64,000 bases of DNA from Psychrobacter celer (GTDB lineage Bacteria > Pseudomonadota > Gammaproteobacteria > Pseudomonadales > Moraxellaceae): NCBI RefSeq assembly GCF_016107555.1, contig NZ_JABASU010000003.1, positions 114,218 to 178,217 of the forward strand, written 5' to 3'. The notes beneath the pieces are model-generated. The model worked only from the letters and a program-made list of their open reading frames with translations, had not been told where the DNA came from and did no database searches. Shown in pieces: positions 8,865 to 19,851 of the stretch (its first letter is position 1; each line of letters opens with the position of its first letter). Both the position numbers and the translations under genes were made by a program.

Positions 8865-9314
8865 TTAATTTTTTACTGAATATAACGGCCTAAGTTTTTT
8901 ATCTAAATAGTAATAGCAAGCAGCACACATCGCACCGCTGACGGCGATAATGACCACTATCAAAATAGACTCTACGCTTTTATGGTCAAATAGAAGTGGT
9001 ATGAGTCCGTAAATAAAACCACTGATTATCACCACCAATAAGCTAAGCTTCTTCGTTTTTTCCAAAATAATCAGATATAAGAAAAATACGAGGTAAGCCA
9101 ATAAATAATAAACGTAAAAAGTAAATATGTTGCCTACTAATATTATTATCGAGACTCTTATATTCTCTAATAATGTAGCATGACCCCAAAACATAGTATC
9201 AAAAGTTGATATCGAGTACACCAACACCAAAAAAACCGCACCAACCAAGGGCGGTAAGAAGAACTTTGATAACCAAATCAGTATGAATTTTAAGATTTTA
9301 TTTTTAGTTTGCAA
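8865..9314 (-). CDS. Small membrane protein of unknown function
   Basis: 149 residues with four likely membrane segments (around 12-32, 45-80, 87-108 and 117-137) and basic ends. It is AT-rich like the neighbouring lipoprotein, towards which it converges. No family recognised. The long hydrophobic runs and lack of charged residues within them support a real membrane protein rather than chance, but a functional guess is not possible. Confidence 0.6.
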   Translation of the reverse strand: MQTKNKILKFILIWLSKFFLPPLVGAVFLVLVYSISTFDTMFWGHATLLENIRVSIIILVGNIFTFYVYYLLAYLVFFLYLIILEKTKKLSLLVVIISGFIYGLIPLLFDHKSVESILIVVIIAVSGAMCAACYYYLDKKLRPLYSVKN

Positions 9315-9638
9315 GAATATTTATTCCTAATTATGGCTTGACGTTAAACGCTTAGAAGCTGATAACATATTGATATATAGTTAAGTCTTTGCAACAAGAA
9401 AGCTGTAATAACTTTAGGGATCTAAATCAAAATTAAGTCCGTTTGACCTCAAAAAATTAATATGATGTATACCGTGAAGTACACTACGGTTATTTAAACA
9501 ACCCAAACTATTGCTATCATTAACCTACAGCTAAAGATTCAAGTCCTCACTAGGGAACCATTATTTACCATAACATTCATTACGATATGAAAAGGTGAAT
9601 AATATTTCATCACTATAAAAAAGTAATTAGTAATGAAA
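9315..9638. other. AT-rich intergenic region
   Basis: About 320 bp between the start of the membrane protein and the end of the LysR gene. Strongly AT-rich, with no credible reading frame, no clear terminator and no repeat. It should hold the promoter for the membrane protein on the minus strand. Confidence 0.5.
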
Positions 9639-10529
9639 CTACAACGGCTTAACAATCCCATCAAGTAAACTCGCAAACCCCTGCATATACGCCATATCTT
9701 GGTTCGCCGTGCGCGTTGCGGCATAAAGCTGACAATACACGCCATTGCCTAACGGACGGGAGACCACCCAGCCTTTTTTCTCGTATTCTGCCACCACCCA
9801 ATCGGGGAGAGCCGCAACGCCTCGCTCACTGGCGACTAGCTGTATCAGCATTGCTGTCAGCTCTGTGGTACGGACATTTTTGAAGCTCACATCGCTTGGC
9901 GTCATAAAATTAGCAATAATATCGAGGCGTTTGGCTTCCACCGGATAAGCGATCAAGGTTTCATCGATTAAGTCATGAGGCGCGATAAAGTCTTGCGCCG
10001 CCAAGTCATGCGTGGGCGATAGTACCAAACGGCTCTCATACTCAAATAACGGCTGATAGCTAATACCGTCTATTGGTAAGTCACTGGTGGTAATGAGCAA
10101 GTCGATATCGCCTTCCATCAGCAGATGATGCGGCTCAGGCTCAAAGCCCGTGGCAAAATCCAACTCAACATCCGACCACTCGCGGCGATAGTGATTGAGT
10201 ATCGGCATGAGCCAATCAAAACAGCTATGACATTCAGACGCTAAGCGCAGGCGACCGGCTTGCCCATGGGCAAGGCGCTTTAGGTTGGATTTGGTGCGGG
10301 TGACTTGCGGTAGGATGCTGTCGGCCAGTGCCAGCACTATCTTGCCTGCTGGGGTAAAGCTCAGCGGGCGCGTGCGGCGATTGACGAGGCTGACATCATA
10401 ATAGTTTTCCAGCTCTTTTAGCTGATGCGAGACGGCAGAGGCGGTAACATGCAGCTCATCGGCGGCCGCAGCCAGCGAGCCATGCGCGCGCAGTGCCGTC
10501 AGTGTATTGAGATGACGAAGCTCTAACAT
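9639..10529 (-). CDS. metR: LysR-family regulator, MetR-like
   Basis: 296-residue LysR-type regulator. The N-terminal winged helix (LNTLTALRAHGSLAAAADEL, then SAVSHQLKELE) closely resembles MetR, the homocysteine-responsive activator of methionine genes. The C-terminal effector domain carries the same order of motifs. No methionine gene is adjacent, which makes the target uncertain. It lies 107 bp downstream of the polyamine permease genes on the same strand. At 296 residues it is near the MetR norm of ~317. Confidence 0.82.
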   Translation of the reverse strand: MLELRHLNTLTALRAHGSLAAAADELHVTASAVSHQLKELENYYDVSLVNRRTRPLSFTPAGKIVLALADSILPQVTRTKSNLKRLAHGQAGRLRLASECHSCFDWLMPILNHYRREWSDVELDFATGFEPEPHHLLMEGDIDLLITTSDLPIDGISYQPLFEYESRLVLSPTHDLAAQDFIAPHDLIDETLIAYPVEAKRLDIIANFMTPSDVSFKNVRTTELTAMLIQLVASERGVAALPDWVVAEYEKKGWVVSRPLGNGVYCQLYAATRTANQDMAYMQGFASLLDGIVKPL

Positions 10530-10636
10530 AAGATAACCTAAGCACTTGGGTGAGAAAAATTCATTATAAACAATCTATCGGTGAATTCCACTCAAATATT
10601 TTTATCAAGTGCCTGTCATTAGCCAGCCTCCAACGT

Positions 10637-11437
10637 CTAGCGTCGTCGTAATAATAACTGTGAGATGACGACCAGTACCAAAGAGGCCGCCAGTAGCAAC
10701 GTGCCGATGGCGTTGACCTCAGGTTTGAGGCCGACGCGTACCATCGAATAAATCCGCAGCGGCAAAATCTCATAGCTAGGCCCCGTGACAAAGGTCGAGA
10801 CCACCACATCATCGAGTGATAAAGTAAAGGCAAGCAACCAACCGGCCATTACCGCAGGCATAATCACCGGAATCAGTACCGTACGTATCATCGTCGACTC
10901 AGATGCGCCCAAATCGCGCGCTGCTTCCATCAAGCGCTCATCCAAGCTGCTTAGGCGTGCAAACACAGTAATGACCACAAAGGGCAAGCAAAAGGTAATA
11001 TGAGCAAGCAGTAGCGAGACAAAGCCTAACTGCAGACCAATTAATAAAAATAAGGCCAAGAGTGAAATCGCTAGGACAATCTCAGGTGACATCATCAGCA
11101 CAAATAGCAGCCCGTTTAACAAGCCTTTGCCGCGAAAGTCGTAACGATGTAGGGCAAGGGCGGTGAGCGTACCGATTAGGGTTGAGACGGTGGCAGCGAC
11201 CAAACCCAAGACGATAGAATGCCAAAATGCATCGAGCATCGCTTGGTTGTTGAATAGCGACTCGTACCATTTGAGGCTAAAGCCGCCCCAGTTGTAGCCG
11301 ATTTTTGATTTATTAAATGACATCACCACCAAGACGATGATGGGCAGATATAGCAAAGCATAAATCAGGCCAAGATAGCCTTTGGCCGCGATACTGCCGA
11401 GGCTTGGCGGTTTGATGTGGCGTTGGTTATCAGGCAT
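10637..11437 (-). CDS. potI: Polyamine ABC transporter permease, PotI-like
   Basis: 266-residue inner-membrane permease with six predicted helices. The EAA loop that contacts the ATPase is visible (LMEAARDLGASESTMIRTVLIPVIMP). The N-terminal stretch LYLPIIVLVVMSFNKSKIG is typical of PotI/PotC. Its start overlaps the stop of the second permease, so the two are translationally coupled. With its partner it should form the channel for putrescine or spermidine uptake. Confidence 0.9.
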   Translation of the reverse strand: MPDNQRHIKPPSLGSIAAKGYLGLIYALLYLPIIVLVVMSFNKSKIGYNWGGFSLKWYESLFNNQAMLDAFWHSIVLGLVAATVSTLIGTLTALALHRYDFRGKGLLNGLLFVLMMSPEIVLAISLLALFLLIGLQLGFVSLLLAHITFCLPFVVITVFARLSSLDERLMEAARDLGASESTMIRTVLIPVIMPAVMAGWLLAFTLSLDDVVVSTFVTGPSYEILPLRIYSMVRVGLKPEVNAIGTLLLAASLVLVVISQLLLRRR

Positions 11438-12324
11438 TAGGCCACCTCATTAAAATCAGTCTTACCAATGCGGCGGCTACTGGCACGATAAGCCAGCAAT
11501 AGCACGGCCATCGCCAGTGTCAATAGCACGCTTGCTGCCGCCCCAAAGGGCCAATCACGCGCGTCCAAAAACTGGTTTTTGATGATATTGCCAACGAGTA
11601 GGTTACGCGAGCCGCCCAGCACGTCTGCCACATAAAACATCCCCATCGCAGGCAGCAGCACCAAGAGCACGCCTGAGATAATCCCAGGCGTGGTCAGTGG
11701 CAGCACCACGTGCCAAAAAGTCTGGGTTTTCGACGCACCCAAATCTTGCGAGGCCAGCAGCATATCATGACGCAAATCGGTAAAGACCGCATATAGCGGC
11801 AGTACCATAAACGGGAAGAGTAAATACGTCAGGCCTGCTATCACCGCGCCTTGCGTGTACAAGATATCGATAGGCGCGTCGATGATACCCAGCGTCAGTA
11901 GGGATTTATTGATCAAACCATTATTGGCAAACAATAATTTGAGCGCGTAAGTCCGCACCAAAGAGTTGGTCCAAAACGGCAAAATCAAAAGCATCATCAG
12001 CAGCGGCTGCCAGCGCGTCTGGGTTTTGGAAACCAGCCAAGCAAACGGATAGCCGAGTAATAAACAAATTACCGTGGTGATACCAGCCATCCAGAGGGAG
12101 TGGACAAACACCTCAAAATACAGCGGATCCACCATACGTAGATAGCTGTCGATATTGACAGGCAAACTGATAAAGGCGCTGCTATCACGGGTCAAAAAAC
12201 TGACCGCGATGACCAAAATATTTGGCAACAAAGCAAATATCAGCAGCCAACCCCAGATGAGCCATAGCGTTGCAGTACGAAACGGGCTTTTATTGCCCAA
12301 GTGAAAACGGCTAGTACGCGCCAT
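11437..12324 (-). CDS. potH: Polyamine ABC transporter permease, PotH-like
   Basis: 295-residue permease with six helices and the EAA motif ASQDLGASKTQTFWHVVLPLT. The PotB/PotH-type middle section (FWTNSLVRTYALKLLFANNG) is clear. Its ends overlap both neighbours by one or a few bases, which marks a single operon: ATPase, then this permease, then PotI. Which polyamine is carried cannot be told without the binding protein, and that gene is not here. Confidence 0.9.
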   Translation of the reverse strand: MARTSRFHLGNKSPFRTATLWLIWGWLLIFALLPNILVIAVSFLTRDSSAFISLPVNIDSYLRMVDPLYFEVFVHSLWMAGITTVICLLLGYPFAWLVSKTQTRWQPLLMMLLILPFWTNSLVRTYALKLLFANNGLINKSLLTLGIIDAPIDILYTQGAVIAGLTYLLFPFMVLPLYAVFTDLRHDMLLASQDLGASKTQTFWHVVLPLTTPGIISGVLLVLLPAMGMFYVADVLGGSRNLLVGNIIKNQFLDARDWPFGAAASVLLTLAMAVLLLAYRASSRRIGKTDFNEVA

Positions 12325-13589
12325 TAGCTGACATCCTTTTGTATGGCTGTTTTTTGTATAGCCGCGCTTTGCTCAGGTGCTTGTGGTTCTGTTAAATGGT
12401 CTTCGGGCAATACCCACTCCCAGCCATCGACCCACGCCACCTTGACCGCTTCATTGAGCTTATAATCAAAGCTAGGATCGTCTTCATCAAAAAACTCAGA
12501 AGCTTTGATGATATGACCATTGGCCAGCTCGATAATCGAGTCTAAGGTACTGCCTTTATAGTTACTCTCGATGACACGGCCCAGCAAGCCTGCATGACTG
12601 TCGTCTTTGGGATCATAAATGCGTAAGTCTTCAGGACGCAGCAGTAGGTTGACGATGTCGCCTACTTGTACATCGTTGGCAAAAGCAGGACGGCGTAGAT
12701 TGCGCAATGTGGCTTTACCTTCTTGCACCTGCGCTTTACAGACTTCGACCTCGATGCGGCCATTGGTCACGCGGCCATCACGATCTGGCTGATCGGGGTA
12801 CACGCCTTTGACCTCTGCCGTAAACAGATTGGTCTCACCGATAAATTTGGCCGTAAATAGATTGGCAGGGGTTTCATAAATCTCGATCGGTGTACCAATT
12901 TGCTGAAACCTACCGTCCTTCATAACCGCAATACGGTCAGACATCGACAGTGCTTCTTCTTGATCATGAGTGACAAAGACAAAGGTAATGCCAAGCTCGC
13001 GCTGCAAGCGCTTGAGCTCTGACTGCATCTGCAGACGCAGCTTGTGATCGAGTGCTGATAATGGCTCATCGAGTAGCAGTAGTTTGGGGCGATTAATCAC
13101 CGCGCGCGCAATGGCCACGCGCTGCTGCTGACCACCGGATAAATCTTGTGGTTTGCGATTGGCTAAATGCTCTAGCTGCACCATTGCCAGCATCTCACGC
13201 ACCCGTGACCGAATCTCGTCTTTGGGGACTTTTTTGAGCTTGAGGCCATAGGCGACGTTTTGCGCGACGCTCATATGCGGAAACAGCGCATACTGCTGAA
13301 ACACGGTATTGACCGGACGCTTATCCGCGGACAGCCCTGCCATCTGCACGCCGTCTAGATAAATCGCCCCTGCCGTCGGCTGCTCAAACCCCGCGATTAA
13401 GCGTAGCAGCGTGGTCTTGCCGCAGCCTGATGGGCCAAGCAGGGTCAAAAACTCACCATGCTGGATATCAAGATTGATGTCTTTTAAGACCTCAGTTTGA
13501 TCATAGGTTTTTTGTAGGCCAGTCAGTTGTAGCAGTACAGTGTCTGGTGACGTAGGGTTGGTATGCGTATTTGCTAAAGATTGGGTCAT
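12324..13589 (-). CDS. potG: Polyamine ABC transporter ATP-binding protein, PotG/PotA-like
   Basis: 421-residue ATPase. Walker [13 protein letters not shown], signature [14 protein letters not shown], Walker [13 protein letters not shown] and the switch His ([16 protein letters not shown]) are all intact. A C-terminal TOBE-type regulatory domain follows ([16 protein letters not shown]), and the last ~25 residues are a Gln/Ala-rich tail. First gene of the three-gene operon. PotG and PotA cannot be separated confidently by eye; gene order fits the PotFGHI type without PotF. Confidence 0.9.
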   Translation of the reverse strand: MTQSLANTHTNPTSPDTVLLQLTGLQKTYDQTEVLKDINLDIQHGEFLTLLGPSGCGKTTLLRLIAGFEQPTAGAIYLDGVQMAGLSADKRPVNTVFQQYALFPHMSVAQNVAYGLKLKKVPKDEIRSRVREMLAMVQLEHLANRKPQDLSGGQQQRVAIARAVINRPKLLLLDEPLSALDHKLRLQMQSELKRLQRELGITFVFVTHDQEEALSMSDRIAVMKDGRFQQIGTPIEIYETPANLFTAKFIGETNLFTAEVKGVYPDQPDRDGRVTNGRIEVEVCKAQVQEGKATLRNLRRPAFANDVQVGDIVNLLLRPEDLRIYDPKDDSHAGLLGRVIESNYKGSTLDSIIELANGHIIKASEFFDEDDPSFDYKLNEAVKVAWVDGWEWVLPEDHLTEPQAPEQSAAIQKTAIQKDVS

Positions 13590-14237
13590 AAATCTGTTTC
13601 CTAAGTCTCTTACCTGTCCGTACCTTTTTTAATATCAGTACTTTTTTAGTATAAGACACGACAAGGGCTGGCATGAGCATGGTCTGGTTGCTGCGTATTA
13701 TAACAAACCCTTACTATAAATCAGTGCAACTTCGTTATCAGTTACGCGAGTCATACCCGCAAGCCAAATCGGATGGCGCGAATGGCGCAGGTGGCGATAG
13801 CGCTCGGTATATGGTTTTTGCGGTAGTATAATAGTAAGGCGTTTATGTGCTTGGGCATTTTTTTTGAGCAGATTGTATTACCCTAAGCGCGGCTTTTGTG
13901 TGGTTAATCTACTGAAACTAGGTGCCGTCCTGCTGGCATAAAGCGTGTTTATATACAACGTGCCAGTTTTATGTCGAATGGGTTGTATTTCACCATGAGC
14001 ATAAGGGCCTTTGGGATAATGGTCGTGGCGCTTTTAGCGATATTAACGACATTAAAACAAAAGTTTTTAGCATTTTTTTGTCGGTGTTCCTATACAATCA
14101 TGTCATGGCTGACACCGAAATGCGCGGCATGACCTCGTTGTCATTGGCCGTCTTTTGGTCTATATATCAGCATCTTCTTTATCTGCGATATATGAGCAGC
14201 CATCTATCATTTAACATTCGAAAAAAAAGGATTTCTC
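13590..14237. other. Long divergent intergenic region, pot operon / carbonic anhydrase
   Basis: About 650 bp with no convincing gene. A 107-codon frame running into the carbonic anhydrase start begins with GTG and has no recognisable protein character. A TATAAT box occurs at 13827-13832 on the plus strand, without a good -35 partner. No polyamine-binding protein gene is hidden here. Confidence 0.5.
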
Positions 14238-14876
14238 ATGCCTAACGACATACGCCCCAAAACCGGTCAAGAAGCGCTTGAGCTTTTAAAAGAAGGTAAC
14301 GCCCGTTACGTCGACAGCCTCACCAACCCAGATCCTGCGATGCAGAGGCGCCCAGAGCTTATCAGTGATCAAGACCCGTTGGCGATTATCTTGGGCTGCT
14401 CAGATGCACGCGTACCGGTTGAGATTGTCTTTGACCAAGGGTTAGGGGACTTGTTTGTGATTCGAGTGGCAGGAAATGTCGTCGCACCGTCACAGATTGG
14501 CTCGGTTGAGTTTGCTGCCGAAAAATTTGGTACCAAGCTGGTGGTGGTGCTCGGCCACTCACACTGCGGCGCGGTGACCGCTTGCGTAGAAGCGCTCATC
14601 AACCCTGAGCAAAACTACACGCCAAACCTACAGTCTATCGTCGATCGTATTCGTCCAAGTGTTTACAATTTGCACGAGCTGGCGACTGCCAATGGTCAAG
14701 ACGTCGATGCCGATGAGCTGCTAGATCGCTCTATCAGTGCCAACGTGCGTATGTCTGTCAGCCAGCTCAAACATGGCTCCCGAGCCCTAGAGGACTTGAC
14801 GACGAGTGGTAAGCTGCTCATCGTTGGGGCAGAGTACGACTTAGAAACCGGTAAGGTACGGTTTTTAGAAGACTGA
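14238..14876 (+). CDS. Beta-class carbonic anhydrase
   Basis: 212-residue beta carbonic anhydrase, interconverting CO2 and bicarbonate. The zinc ligands are Cys54 (in GCSDARVP), His107 and Cys110 (in GHSHCGAV), with the Asp56-Arg58 dyad alongside. AAGGA lies six bases before the ATG. Family length is normal. It stands alone between the divergent pot operon and gloA. It could also be named can or cynT; the sequence does not decide. Confidence 0.95.
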   Translation: MPNDIRPKTGQEALELLKEGNARYVDSLTNPDPAMQRRPELISDQDPLAIILGCSDARVPVEIVFDQGLGDLFVIRVAGNVVAPSQIGSVEFAAEKFGTKLVVVLGHSHCGAVTACVEALINPEQNYTPNLQSIVDRIRPSVYNLHELATANGQDVDADELLDRSISANVRMSVSQLKHGSRALEDLTTSGKLLIVGAEYDLETGKVRFLED

Positions 14877-15065
14877 TCTGTGCTTGGGGTTTTGTACTCA
14901 CTTGACGAAAGCGGCCCTCACACCAGAGCGGTGCGCTTTTTGTTTACAAAACCCTATCATAGATTGGTGCATTTTTGATTATCATAAAGTAGCAAGCGCA
15001 TCGCCATGCTGTGATTCGCTTGCTGATTCATTTGTTTTTTATATTAATTTTATATTAGGATTGTT

Positions 15066-15644
15066 ATGTCTCATTCAGCGTCTAGCTCAACCTCTCTTGA
15101 TGATGCAGCGACTATCGCGCAGCCTGCCAGCAGCGTCGCGCATGCAGGTATTCAGCCGATCTCAACGCAGACCTCAGGCTTTACCTTTAACCACACCATG
15201 TTACGCGTAAAAGACCCTGCCAAGTCGCTTGAGTTTTATACTGGGGTGCTGGGCATGACCCTATTGGCGGTCAAAAAATTCCCTGATATGGAATTTGATC
15301 TGTATTTCTTGGCAAAGCTAACTGAGAGCGAGCGTGAGAACCTGCCTACTGGTGATGATTTAGAGATCTTTGCTTTCCGTCAGCGCGGTATCTTAGAGCT
15401 GACCCATAATTATGGCACTGAGACAAAAGCTGACTTTAGCTATCACGATGGCAACCAAGACCCTCAAGGCTTTGGTCATATTTGTTTTAGTGTGCCAAAT
15501 TTGGCAGACGCGGTGGCTTGGTTTGACAAAAACAATGTCGAATTTAAAAAACGCCCAGAAGACGGCAGTATGAAGAACATCGCCTTTATCAAGGATGTTG
15601 ATGGCTATTGGATCGAAATAGTACAAGCTGATTTGATGTCATAA
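15066..15644 (+). CDS. gloA: Lactoylglutathione lyase (glyoxalase I)
   Basis: 192-residue glyoxalase I, isomerising the methylglyoxal-glutathione adduct to S-lactoylglutathione. The metal ligands appear in order: His in FTFNHTMLRVKD, Glu in RGILELTHNYGTE, His in GFGHICFSVPN and Glu in GYWIEIVQ. The segment SLEFYTGVLGMTLL and the Lys-Arg region EFKKRPEDGSMKNIAFI are typical. About 40 N-terminal residues are low-complexity Ser/Ala. ATG with AGGA upstream. Confidence 0.95.
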   Translation: MSHSASSSTSLDDAATIAQPASSVAHAGIQPISTQTSGFTFNHTMLRVKDPAKSLEFYTGVLGMTLLAVKKFPDMEFDLYFLAKLTESERENLPTGDDLEIFAFRQRGILELTHNYGTETKADFSYHDGNQDPQGFGHICFSVPNLADAVAWFDKNNVEFKKRPEDGSMKNIAFIKDVDGYWIEIVQADLMS

Positions 15645-15721
15645 CTGGCAAAACAGTAGTGAGATGTTCATTTATTTATCCCCTTAAACGCGCGCTAAAA
15701 CAGCAATAGGAGCAACCCTTT

Positions 15722-16687
15722 ATGCCCACCCCTGACGTGAGCCGCCTATCGAACACGCTAACCGATGGTGTGACCGTCTATCAACAAGTGGTCTATACCA
15801 CGCAAGACTTGGCAAGTGGCTTTATTGAGCGCATTCCATATTTTGTAGCGGCGCTCATTGTGTTGGGGATTTTTTGGCTATTGTCGATTATTTTCAAAAA
15901 AGTCGTGCATAAAACCTTAGGCGCGCGCGTGCGTCATCAAAACTTGGTGAAAGTGTTTCAGCGGATAGGTGGGGCGCTTATTCTGTTCATTGGCTTTATG
16001 ATCGCCATGGTTGTTGCTATTCCAGGATTTACACCAGCCAAATTAATCGGCGCGCTGGGTATTGGTTCGGTGGCGATTGGTTTTGCCTTCAAAGACATTT
16101 TCCAAAACCTGCTCTCTGGTATTTTATTGCTGATTTCAGAGCCGTTTCGTATTGGTGATCAGATTGTCTCAGGTGACTACGAAGGCACCGTTGAAGACAT
16201 TAAGATTCGTGCAACGACGATTAGAACCTATGATGGCCGGCAAGTGGTCATTCCCAACTCAGACCTTTACACCTCGGCGTTGACGGTCAATACTGCCTAT
16301 AAGCAGCGCCGCTTGCAGGTAGAGGTCGGTATCGGCTATGAAGACGATATCGAAGCGGCAAAAGCGGAGATTTTACGTGCGTTAGATAAGGCCGATAGCG
16401 TCTCGACGAAAGCGCAGCCTAGCGTGATTGCCACTGGATTTGGCGGCTCGTCTATCGATCTGACGGTACGCTGGTTTATCGAAGAGGGCACTCAGGCCAA
16501 TAAAGTCGCTTCCATTCATCAAGTCATCGTCGAGATCAAGACAGCACTGGATGCGGCAGGGGTCAATATTCCGTTCCCAATACGTACCATAGATTTAAGC
16601 GACCCGTCTGTCAGTGCTATTGTGGATAAAATGCAGGTGCAGCAAGCCCCTGCTACCGATCAGCAAGCGGCAAAGTCAGCCGATTGA
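15722..16687 (+). CDS. mscS: Small-conductance mechanosensitive channel, MscS family
   Basis: 321 residues with three membrane helices followed by the MscS cytoplasmic beta domain. The pore helix is Ala/Gly-rich (LIGALGIGSVAIGFAFKDIF), and the conserved FRIGDQI and VVIPNSDLYT motifs follow. It releases solutes upon hypo-osmotic shock. The last ~25 residues are Gln/Ala-rich. It begins 77 bp after gloA with AGGAG upstream; a bidirectional terminator follows. Confidence 0.92.
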   Translation: MPTPDVSRLSNTLTDGVTVYQQVVYTTQDLASGFIERIPYFVAALIVLGIFWLLSIIFKKVVHKTLGARVRHQNLVKVFQRIGGALILFIGFMIAMVVAIPGFTPAKLIGALGIGSVAIGFAFKDIFQNLLSGILLLISEPFRIGDQIVSGDYEGTVEDIKIRATTIRTYDGRQVVIPNSDLYTSALTVNTAYKQRRLQVEVGIGYEDDIEAAKAEILRALDKADSVSTKAQPSVIATGFGGSSIDLTVRWFIEEGTQANKVASIHQVIVEIKTALDAAGVNIPFPIRTIDLSDPSVSAIVDKMQVQQAPATDQQAAKSAD

Positions 16688-16724
16688 TACTTTTATATAT
16701 AGCAACCAAAAAACCTATAGTAAA

Positions 16725-16761
16725 CAAAAAACCGCCAAATCAGCAGATAAGGCGGTTTTTT
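16725..16761. terminator. Bidirectional terminator between mscS and cytochrome c'
   Basis: Stem AACCGCC/GGCGGTT flanked by A and T runs on both sides, placed between two convergent genes. Confidence 0.88.
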
Positions 16762-16795
16762 GTGTCAGGTGGTTTTGACGGATGTTGCTCTGGAC

Positions 16796-17266
16796 TTAGT
16801 CGTTTTTGACTTTAAAGTCAGTGTGGCAAGATTTGCAGCTTTGGCCCACTTGACCAAACGCTGGCATGACATCATCTATGCTAGTAGCGGTTTGGGCGGC
16901 AGCATTTAGCTCAGCTGTCGCTTGTTGGAATTTTTCTGCTTCTGCGCGAAAGCCGTCGGCATTTGACCATACCGCTTCAGTTGCGTTACCTGCGGCTTCT
17001 TGGTTTTCAAAATGGCTCCAAGGCGTGGCGGCATCTTCTGCCAAAAACGCAGCCTGCTCTTTAAAGATCTCTGCATCAAAGGTGTCAGGGGCTTCGGCCA
17101 TATCGCCCATGATGCCCATCGCATCGCCCCAGCTTTTCATGCTGTCTTGACGTGCTTTGATATCTGGGTCCACAGAGGTGCTACAAGCAGTTAGGCCTAG
17201 AGCAGTAGACATCAAAGCGATGCCAAAAATAGATTTTATTGGGGTTTTGCGGTGAAGGGATAGCAT
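16796..17266 (-). CDS. Cytochrome c' family lipoprotein
   Basis: 156 residues. A hydrophobic signal ends in lipobox LTAC, so the protein should be lipid-anchored. The mature part is a four-helix-bundle-like sequence with the haem site near the very C-terminus (SCKSCHTDFK), the layout of cytochrome c' rather than class I cytochromes. Members bind NO or act in redox stress, but role here is inference. ATG at 17266 has AAGGAAG upstream; a TTG two codons earlier is less likely. Most cytochromes c' are soluble, so lipidation is unusual. Confidence 0.85.
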   Translation of the reverse strand: MLSLHRKTPIKSIFGIALMSTALGLTACSTSVDPDIKARQDSMKSWGDAMGIMGDMAEAPDTFDAEIFKEQAAFLAEDAATPWSHFENQEAAGNATEAVWSNADGFRAEAEKFQQATAELNAAAQTATSIDDVMPAFGQVGQSCKSCHTDFKVKND

Positions 17267-17658
17267 ATGCAAACTTCCTTATTTAATGGCTATTAAGTTA
17301 GGCGCATTATCTCATGCTTTGCCTAAATAGTGGCTGTTGTTAAAGGGTGACTCTCAACTAAAAGGTAGTACAAATTAAAAGTATGATAAAAGCACCTTTA
17401 TTTTTTTATACTTATTGCCCTAAATATATAGGGTGCAGCGATGAGTTGTGTAGAGTATTTGTGTAATTGATCCGTTATAAAGGGTCTGTAACGATAAAGG
17501 TCAGCTATAAAAGCTGACCTAAAATTGAGTCTTCACGTATAGCGGACGATATTGCTGATTACCATATCCACTGTCAATAGCATCGTGCTATAAACTCTAC
17601 CATAAGTAGTGTATAAAACACTTGTCGGTAAAAGTAGCGTTCATTGTACCGTCAAAAG
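17267..17658. other. Intergenic region upstream of cytochrome c' and downstream of hemF
   Basis: About 390 bp, AT-rich. It holds a hairpin at 17498-17520 that suits the end of the ribA-hemF transcript. No gene was seen. Confidence 0.5.
17498..17520 (-). terminator. Possible terminator of ribA-hemF
   Basis: Near-perfect palindrome AGGTCAGCT/AGCTGACCT with a short A/T loop. The T run on the minus strand is weak, so termination strength is uncertain. It lies about 140 bp past hemF. Confidence 0.5.
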
Positions 17659-19387
<1,729 letters not shown>

Positions 19388-19851
19388 TACTGTCCTGCAT
19401 AAGCCGGTGGAGGTGGCAGTAGAGTCTGTAAAAACGCGATCACCTGCTCATGACGATAGCATGGTTTTGCGCTTTATGGTAAAAACACACAAAGTTCACA
19501 GACGGCGCACGATGATTAAAGCGACAATTAAAAAAAAATGCTATTATGCCATACTATTTTGACGGATACAGTGACAAGTCTTTACCCTTACATTACTATG
19601 TCGTCACGAACATTCGGTATTGATGTCTGATAATAAGGCATAATACTCATCCCAAGCCGCGCCGCGCTATATATTATGCTCGCGTGCTTGCTGTGAGACG
19701 CCGCATGATAGGTTTTATGCCGGCGTTACATAAATAACTATATGGCTTGTTACATCAATAATGATGTAGATATTATTGACGTCGCTTGGCTATCTTTTTT
19801 TTATACCCTAAAGCACGTTTTGTCAGCAGATTGGTAGGTATCGTACGGTTT
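19388..19851. other. Divergent intergenic region, ribA / dxs
   Basis: About 460 bp without a gene. It contains a perfect palindrome TACATCA-N4-TGATGTA at 19751-19768, about 85 bp before the dxs start, a possible operator. AT-rich promoter-like stretches occur around 19530-19560 but no clean box pair. Confidence 0.5.
19751..19768. promoter_or_regulatory. Palindromic operator candidate upstream of dxs
   Basis: Two perfect 7-base arms, TACATCA and TGATGTA, with a 4-base centre. The symmetry is that of a dimeric repressor site. The cognate regulator is not known. Confidence 0.4.

Noticed and set aside
13922..14245. 107-codon plus-strand frame upstream of the carbonic anhydrase
   Set aside because: GTG start without a ribosome site, no recognisable protein pattern, many Cys/His/Trp residues as in random translation, and it runs into the real gene start.
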